A stretch of 64,000 nt of DNA. Origin: Zygnema circumcarinatum (taxonomy: Eukaryota > Streptophyta > Zygnematophyceae > Zygnematales > Zygnemataceae). The DNA lies in contig CM074805.1 of assembly GCA_037447605.1 (NCBI GenBank), positions 2,673,549 through 2,737,548 on the forward strand, given 5' to 3'. This document shows positions 57,401-64,000 of this stretch, piece after piece. The stretch's first letter is position 1, and each line of letters opens with the position of its first letter. Under the pieces are notes generated by a model, which ran no database searches, had not been told where the DNA came from, and saw nothing but the letters and a program-made list of their open reading frames with translations. Made by a program: the position numbers and the translations under genes.

Positions 57401-59367
57401 CTCATGCGGAATCTTCAAAGGGAAACGAAAGCAGCGGTTTCAGCTCCCCACTCACAAGCCGCGCCGTCCCCATCCGCACAAATCCTTTGTCTGCATGAGC
57501 CTGAGCAGGCCCTCCCAGCCCCACCCCCCTCAGCCTCGCCCACTGCAAAAATTTTCTCTCAGCTCAAGGGTGCTTGCTTGCCCAAGGAAAGCAAATCCGC
57601 AGGGAGGAACAGAGACATGGTCCAGAGAACGGAAAATGGCCCTTACTTGGAAAGGTCATAGTTATTTTTAGAGTACCAATAGCCACCAAGCCCTCCATCC
57701 ACCCTGTCGTAGTTGAAGTGGCAGACATCCTTCAGCACCAACATGCATGCATAGCTCGCTGTGTCCGACAATACATAGGAGCCGGGCACGCCCTGCATCG
57801 TCCATTCACTCAAACGTCTATCGTCAGCAGGAAGGCTCCTTCACGTGGCAGCACCTGCTTCAAGATGATAATAACATCGTAGAGAACAATCCTCTGCAGT
57901 CAACGTCGGTGTGGATAACAAATAGGAAAGGGACCAAGCGAAGAGAGGGAAAGATAGGAAATGTATGGAAAGCTGATGAGAGCGGTAGTGAAGCTGCACC
58001 TCGATGGTTTCGCTGCTCTCCCACTGAGGGTTGCGCCTCACAACATCCACCCACCATTCATCCGACGTTGCCTCCCAGCCGGAGTAAAACCTGCCTTTTC
58101 TTTTCCCAGCTGAAAGCTGTTCACAGATAGACAATGCAGCAAAGTCAATATCAGCGCCGTTACACAATAAGGAATGTCTTTCATATGTAAAAAAAAGACT
58201 CTCAAATAAAACTATCACCAGTCGCTAAAGAGTGGCTTAACCACTTGGATGTCAGCCAAGAGCTGTGAATTCTAAGGTTCACACTGCAGGTGTCAGGTGT
58301 CCAGCTTCAGGTGAGTGAAAGGTGCGGACTCGGGAATAGCCCTGTCAGGACGTAACAGAGTTTGACACCTAAACCTGCTTGAGTAATGTCGTTTTTTAAA
58401 TATCCATAACTTCTAAGTTGCAGTTCTGATCCTCTATTGCTGTCAGAGAAAGACGGCTGCTAAAGGAAGGGCAACCCCTCTTCGATAAACACTGTCATCT
58501 TAAATTGCAAACAAGAAAGCGCCCAGTAGGATGTAAAGGCCAAATTTCTCAATTCATTATTGTTGAGAGGTCTTTAATTTTCTCTTTCTTATAAAAAGTC
58601 AGCTTCAGGATCTGGTGCTGGTCTGTTCGATATACATGCACGTCATTGAAATAACAACTCGCATCAAATGCACATAAATAAAAAAACTGTGCGGCTTTCC
58701 TGAGCCCTTCCTGCAATTCATTCTGGAGAGAGAAGCCTTTACAAAGGAAAGGAATGCCACCTGATACAACTGCTTCTCGAGCTCCGCCACCTTCTGCAGC
58801 TCCTTCTCCAGCTTGACCTTGAGGTATGCCAAATGCTCATACCTCACTGCCAAAGAAAGGCGTGATTGCTACCCACATTGCAATAAACAGAGGAAAAAAT
58901 GGATAAGTTGTTTAAGCTAAGGCTGTTATAGGGAGAAGTTTAGCCGGTGCATTAATTTTTTTAACGTGGAAAGTTCCAATTAAAGAGTAAGTGTAGTCTT
59001 TACATAAGATAATTTCTCGGGGAACTGATCTACGATCTTCATTCCAAACTCCTGCGTGTTGCGGTTGAGGAGAGACCGCCTGGGGCCGACCTGCGCCCCC
59101 TCAACAATGCAAGCAACAGGGTTTCTTTCAGATGGGGGGATGAGAGTGGGGTCCCAAAATGACTAATTCATGAACAAAATTCTACATTAAAAAGTGCGAT
59201 CTTTCAGGCAGCACAATGCCGCATACCTGCTCGGACTCCTCGAGAGCGCCTGCGCCGGCCACCTCTCCGCCCACTAAAAATACAGCTATCAGGAAGAAGA
59301 AGAGAGCCATAGCCTCTGCTGGAAACGACCTGACGCTCCTCATCCGCCTGCTCCAAGGTCCAGCCAT
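54476..59367 (-). CDS. GT61-like (DUF563) glycosyltransferase, tandem copy A
   Basis: Exons: 59227-59367, 59004-59090, 58761-58846, 58000-58116, 57647-57792, 56984-57092, 56787-56877, 56483-56575, 56251-56318, 55931-55998, 55673-55772, 55422-55553, 55069-55147, 54790-54934, 54476-54653, about 546 residues. A basic N-terminus is followed by one hydrophobic anchor (ALFFFLIAVFLVGG) and a short coiled coil (exon 3), a type II Golgi layout. The catalytic part has HDSFPGHFIEHVGPL, matching the N/G-H-F position of GT61, then TILNAPDVLRVLESV, FGMHGQSFANEIFLP (the G-x-HG loop) and SIALELLPWKMEYEHY. A Cys-rich tail (CRESQACYHCIKTH) ends the protein. GT61 enzymes add xylose, arabinose or GlcNAc to glycans; the substrate here is unknown. 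Exon 3 starts one base out of phase with exon 2, so that border or base is uncertain. It is a paralogue of 61004-64000. Confidence 0.8.
55775..55858. repeat. CAAACCR heptamer array
   Basis: About twelve tandem 7-bp units, mostly CAAACCA or CAAACCG with one TAAACCA, fill half of the short intron between exons 10 and 11 of GT61-A, right next to the splice acceptor. The unit length equals that of the plant telomere repeat. The matching intron of copy B lacks it. Confidence 0.9.
56130..56235. repeat. GT/GA microsatellite region
   Basis: A (GT)n tract is followed by long (GA)n tracts in the intron between exons 9 and 10 of GT61-A. Confidence 0.9.
56652..56764. repeat. GT tract, poly-G run with assembly gap, GA tract
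   Basis: A (TG)n tract is followed by a G run that borders the N block 56689-56698, then GAGAGAAA-type repeats. It lies in the intron between exons 7 and 8 of GT61-A. The true length is unknown. Confidence 0.9.
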
Positions 59368-61003
59368 GGCGGAGCGGTGCCACTTTTCATGTCCTCTCTA
59401 CCGCCCTTCCCCGCCCTTCATCCGTGCACCCCCCGGCCGGCTCCGACTGCTCTCTTCAAACACCTCCTGAAATCGAACCCTAAATCTGCTCTCGTTCGGG
59501 AGGTCCGCCTCTCCCTCCCTCTCTCTACCTCTCTCTCTCCCTCTCTCTCCCTTTCTCGCCTCTCCTTTCCGGCCGGGCCACGTGGCAGCGAGCGCGGACA
59601 GGGCGGGGAGGGCAGCCGGGCGGTCCTTTCTCCTGGTCCGTGTGCCGCCCCACCCGTCGCCCACAACGGACCTGTACGGACGGCGCCAGTGCGACCCCTG
59701 CCCCTGCCCGCAGAGCGGTTGGCGGCGCGGCTCCATGCAGCTGGCAGTTTGGCGTCGTGCGCGACGCGCGTCCCGGAAACCATCAGGGAGCTTGGCGCCT
59801 ACGTGGCTGCCTACGTGGCTTCTCACACGTGGCGGTCAAAATTGCTCCCACGTGTGCGTCATATGCTTGTCGGAGATGAACAAAAACATGCTGCACAAGA
59901 CGTCCCAATCAAAAGTTGCCACGTGGTGGTCAAGGAGCAGAAGCGGTGCCACGCGCGGTGCTGCTGCCACGCTGGCTGTGGCTGGCAGCCAACGACCGCG
60001 GTGACCGCCGGTCGAGGTCGAGGTTCACACCAAATTGGCGGCGGCGGCCAAGTACGGTAACTGCGGTTGGCCACGTTGGACGCTCGAAATTGTCCACGTG
60101 GCGAGCGATGACTGGATATGTGGCTGTCACGGAATTTACCCTCGGGCCGGGGTACCAGTTTCGACGAATCAGGGAGGGAGAGGAGGAGGGAGGCACAGTA
60201 CTGAGGCACACCATCGGATATTCTACACACTTAAAATAAAGTACAGGGTGGTTACCACCACATGCCTGCCTGGGCCTGGGGTGCCCTCACTGAGGGCGTG
60301 ATTCGAAACCATTCTAGTGCAAAAAAATGTTGGCTATCGCGACATCGCGATGGTGATGGTGATGAGGAGTACAACACATCACACCACCTATCTCGCTCAG
60401 CCCTAATGTACAGGAAGGAACACTTGGGCAATTCAGAACCTGAGAGAGGCTCGTATCTACCAATGTAGCTTGAGGGCAGCTAACTAACCAACTAACTAAC
60501 TAGTCCGAGTACAACCAACCACGTGGACACTCTCTCGTGTGCGTGCGCGCCTGCCTCTCTCGAGGCAAGTCAGGCGAACTCATCGCTGCTGCCGCTGCCG
60601 CCGACGACTCCAGCAGCCAGCCTCCCTCCCTCCCTCCCTCTGGCCTCTCCCTCATCGCCTCGTCGAAACTCCGGGAGGGCGGGCGTTGCGTGCAGGCGGG
60701 CGGGCGTCTCGCCCTGCCTTGCACGCTCCGTCTACGCAAGCGTGAACCTCTTTCTCTACAGAAAGACTAAGTCTCCAATCTGTACGAGGACTCCAAGAAC
60801 CGAAGCCGCAGCAGGTCTTGTGCCGAGGCCGTCATGAGAGCGCGCAGCCTCCCTCCCTCGGTCGGCCGGCTCGCGGAGGCTAGTAGCGGCGGCTCTCCGC
60901 CAGCTGTGACTGGGAGGGATTTAGGGTTTGCAAGGACTCAACGGAAATGGAGAGAGGGAGAGAGGAAGAGGACTCATGAGGAGTCATGGCCCGTGGCGGC
61001 TGC
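59368..61003. other. intergenic region between the tandem GT61 copies
   Basis: This 1.6-kb spacer is upstream of copy A and downstream of copy B. It is CpG-rich and holds a (CTCTCC)n-type tract (59509-59560), the G-box cluster (59577-60102), a (TAAC)n-like run (60480-60500) and a (CCTC)n run near 60620. The many long frames here are low-complexity and unsupported. Confidence 0.6.
59577..60102. promoter_or_regulatory. cluster of ACGTG(G) G-box-like motifs upstream of GT61-A
   Basis: Motifs are GCCACGTGGC at 59577-59586, CTACGTGGC at 59799 and 59811, CACACGTGGC at 59824-59833, CCCACGTGTG at 59847-59856, GCCACGTGGTG at 59918-59928 and TCCACGTGGC at 60093-60102; CCACGTTGG at 60071 is one base off. 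G-boxes bind plant bZIP and bHLH factors, and tandem ACGT elements can act as ABA- or light-response elements. Regulation of copy A is inferred from position, 0.2-0.7 kb upstream of its ATG. Confidence 0.55.
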
Positions 61004-64000
61004 TCATGAGGGAGGTCGAGCGACCTCCTGTCTCGCCGCAATCCAGTCCCGCACTCGCGGCTCGATGGCGCGCAGCACGGCCTCCAGCTCGCGCAGGTCG
61101 ACGAGCGTGTTGGAGTGGTTCTTGATGCAGTGGTAGCACACGGTCGAGGCCAGACACTCCTCCGCCGTCCACTCCATCCAGGACCTGCAGTGCAGCCCTG
61201 CCTTGGAGCATGAAATGCGCTCTTCATGCTTCTGCTGCGCCTCGTTATTGGTTTCTTTCGCGACAGGTTGAATCAGTTACAGAGTCTTCTGGACAAGCAT
61301 AGTGCGAAATGTATGGATTCAGCATGCCTACCCACAGTAGTTAGGTTTCTGCTTACTCGTTTTTAATCCAACGCTGCAGTATTTGGGATAATTGATGTTA
61401 CAACCGACACAAATGCCCTAGTGTAAGGTATCCGATAACCCTAGCTGCATATTTGCAAGAGCGGGCGATGAAAACTCAAGCATCGTATCAACAGAGAAAG
61501 GAAGCTTACGAATTGAAGCACTGTTTGCCAAAAGAAGTGTTTTCAAAGTACTTGTTTCGCCATTGTTCCCATTCCACTCCGAAGAGGGTACCAATGTTAC
61601 GATAATAATGATACTCCATCTTCCATGGTAGAAGCTCAAGTGCTATGCTGCCCGCTGTCCATCGTCAAGGAAAACAAGCAAACTGTATTAGGTGAATTTC
61701 AAGACCAATGAACGAGGCATAATTAGGGATGTTTTGGGTAAATTGTAGATTTGTGTTGTCAGGTGTATTTCTTAAAGTGCTTCACTTCCGAGTTAAGGTT
61801 ATGCGAGACGCACAAGGAAGAAATATTTCGTTCGCGAAAGAAGCACCGTGCATTCCGAAGGTGAAGGCGGTCCTCCTCATCGTGTCTATCACCTGAATCC
61901 ATGCCCAGTCTTCCATTACTGAATGCCGTCCATTCCCAGCATTGGAGATTTAAAAACCTTCAGCCGTGCTCTCTGAAGAAGCATGGACCTGCTTATGAGA
62001 CACTTAGAAACAAGGAGTAGTGACTTCTACCCGTTAAACATATCAATTATCTGCAACAACCTGGGAATTTTTAACAGTTACCCCGCATCAGGGAGAATTC
62101 CTCTGGTTTACGATGTTTTCAGTGATTGTTCGCGCTTAAGTGATACCATACAGCTAGTGATGATTGAAGCTGCTGATTCAGATTAAACTTGATTGGAAAA
62201 ATACCGCTTGAGGAGCCTTCTACATGCCGAAATGGAAAAAGTTAGCCAATTGCTGGGAAAGTGACAGGTACCTCTACTAATGGCTGTCGGTTTCCGAACT
62301 CCAACATCTGAATGGGAATTCCTCTGAAAACAGACTCAAGGAGGCGCAGCACGTCTGCCGCGTTCACGATGCTGCGTTTCCCCGACCTCCATAGCCAGGT
62401 CACCTGCATGCGCCTTCCTGCAGGGTGTGAGAGACAACATGCAGACGGCGCAGAGCTTGAAAGCATTGTTAATCTTCAATGTCAGTGTCCCGACTCCGGC
62501 AGGAATGGCGCGGAGATGCACCCCCTTTACCTGGTAGTTGGGCTCCACCTTGGGAGGGACATGCACGCCCACGTACGATTCTGTCACCAGCTTGTACGCA
62601 TTCTCCTTGAAGCGCTCGCTGCCCGCCCCTCTGCGAAAACGCATTGTTTTGGAGGGGGTTGGTCGCTAGAAGGGGCTTAGGGCGGTGGTTTGCCGAAATC
62701 GGAAAAGGAAGGTTTTTTACCACAATGGATAAGTATAGGAATGAGTTGCCATACCCCACGAACTGATCGTTGAGTGGAAAGATAGCTTCCTTATAGCATG
62801 CATGAGCATTCCCAGGCCTTCTCTGCATTGGAGGCACAGACGTAGGATGAAGGTGGTGTCAACAGAATATGGCGAATTTCTTTACCGAAGGTATAGGTCT
62901 AAGAGGCAAGTGCAGGTGCAATGCAGAAAAAGCAATGATGTCAAAAGTGCCGTACCTTGCCCACCATGAGCCTGGTCAAGTCCCCAAAGAGAATTTTTGT
63001 CACTCCTCGAGCAAATGTACGCACTGCATGCGCAGTTACACAGCTTTGTAAAGTTACCGCCTGTTCTTATGTCTCTCTACAGCTCGGCTAGGGTTTGCAG
63101 GCCCCATTCAGTCCCCTCACACTAATCCGCAAAAAGTTTCTATGTGAGTTTTTCCAGCTGTCAGGTTGTGCAAACCGTCATTATCTGTTCGAGGTTGGGA
63201 CTATCTGAACGTCACTCACCCCAATAGTTGGTGCCAAACTGTATGGTGAGATTGGCAAAGATGGCCTCTCCAGAAGGCCGGTTCAGAGCCTTGGCCAGAC
63301 TTGCGGCGAGTTCTGTGACCCTCCAAATGTTGACACAGTGCGCCGTGATGAATGGGAGGAGGGGAATAATACCAAAACAAGGAAAAGATGAAGGGCATCG
63401 AACTTATGACAACCAGCATGGATAGCAGCTGAAAGAGAGAAGGAGCTTTCCTAGTAATCAGACCGCTTTTTCAAGAGGTCGTCTTTTAAGGTTTGAATTG
63501 CCATGCAGGTTCTGTGCATGCGTACCGGCTAAGGGCCCGACGCTTTCGATGAAGTGACCGGGGAAGCTGTCTTGTGGCGAGACCAGGACTTGGTCCAAAT
63601 TCCACACGGGAATATCCTGCACTTCCCTTGGTAGGACACAATCAACTCATGCATGTCCTCACATGAAGATGTGAATGTTGGAGTTACCACTCACAGGCAC
63701 CTTATGGCATGCGTTTCCTTAGTTGGCTGCTTCGTGTGACCTTCATAGTGCGATTTGCTATTTTTTCTTAAGTAGGGTATTTTCTTTTAAAAAAGAAACA
63801 GCCGTACCTTTGTAGATATACCATTTCGTGGGATCGTTAAGTTCGCATAATTTCTGGGAGACAAGAACTCCCCGAACTTGAACCGCTTTCGCGCTACTTC
63901 CCTAGTCGGCTCTACACTGAAAGTAAAATCCCAAAAATTTAAAACAATTTCATGTCAGTATTGTAGCTCCTCTCAGTTTAGTTAAAGTCCATTTGCAACA
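61004..64000 (-). CDS. GT61-like (DUF563) glycosyltransferase, tandem copy B, 5' end beyond window
   Basis: Ten 3' exons are visible: 63808-63916, 63526-63616, 63220-63312, 62956-63023, 62755-62822, 62531-62630, 62272-62403, 61814-61892, 61510-61654, 61004-61184. Nine have exactly the lengths of the matching copy A exons (109, 91, 93, 68, 68, 100, 132, 79 and 145 bp); the last is one codon longer. Key motifs are QDSFPGHFIESVGPLA, RGVTKILFG, SIVNAADVLRLLESVF, FGMHGASFANEIFLP, SIALELLPWKMEYHYYR and the Cys-rich tail CLASTVCYHCIKNH. All visible phases agree, and no stops or frameshifts are seen, so it looks intact. The N-terminal anchor exons should lie right of base 64000. Function is as for copy A, with the substrate unknown. 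Confidence 0.82.

Overview
The window is nuclear DNA of a streptophyte (a land plant or close algal relative). It carries spliceosomal GT-AG genes with short exons, a plastid-targeted ferredoxin-fold NDH subunit, an H+/inositol-type transporter, a plant-type rhamnogalacturonate lyase, plant telobox-like motifs, and Ty1/copia and Ty3/gypsy retrotransposons. No codon or marker seen here fixes the lineage. Two 10-base N blocks (46144-46153 and 56689-56698) are assembly gaps, and both sit in low-complexity intron sequence.

Layout. Bases 1-12472 are nested retrotransposons. A decayed minus-strand Ty3/gypsy element runs off the left edge and is split by a complete but broken plus-strand copia element (2882-9068) flanked by the 5-bp duplication CTTGT. 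Bases 12473-14165 are spacer with short repeats. Nine genes follow: a WDR11-like WD40 protein (minus, 14166-25578); an INT-type inositol transporter with a Cys-rich PSI loop (plus, 27273-31913); a GT92/DUF23 glycosyltransferase (minus, 32605-37369); VPS29 (plus, 39983-41374); a PnsB3-like chloroplast NDH ferredoxin protein (minus, 41928-44906); an acid-lipase-family alpha/beta hydrolase whose nucleophile position encodes Asp (minus, 45841-49313); a rhamnogalacturonate lyase (plus, 50357-53639); and two tandem GT61-like glycosyltransferases (minus, 54476-59367 and 61004 to beyond the right edge).

The genes form alternating divergent pairs (WDR11/INT, GT92/VPS29, lipase/RG lyase) and convergent pairs (INT/GT92, VPS29/PnsB3, RG lyase/GT61-A), with 0.5-2.6 kb spacers. 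Several products act in the endomembrane system or cell wall (VPS29 in retromer, WDR11 in Golgi tethering, GT92 and GT61 as type II glycosyltransferases, the secreted RG lyase). Nothing in the sequence shows a functional cluster, so the proximity may be chance. Exon borders were read by eye from splice sites, frame and family similarity. Most phases agree; the few that do not are flagged.
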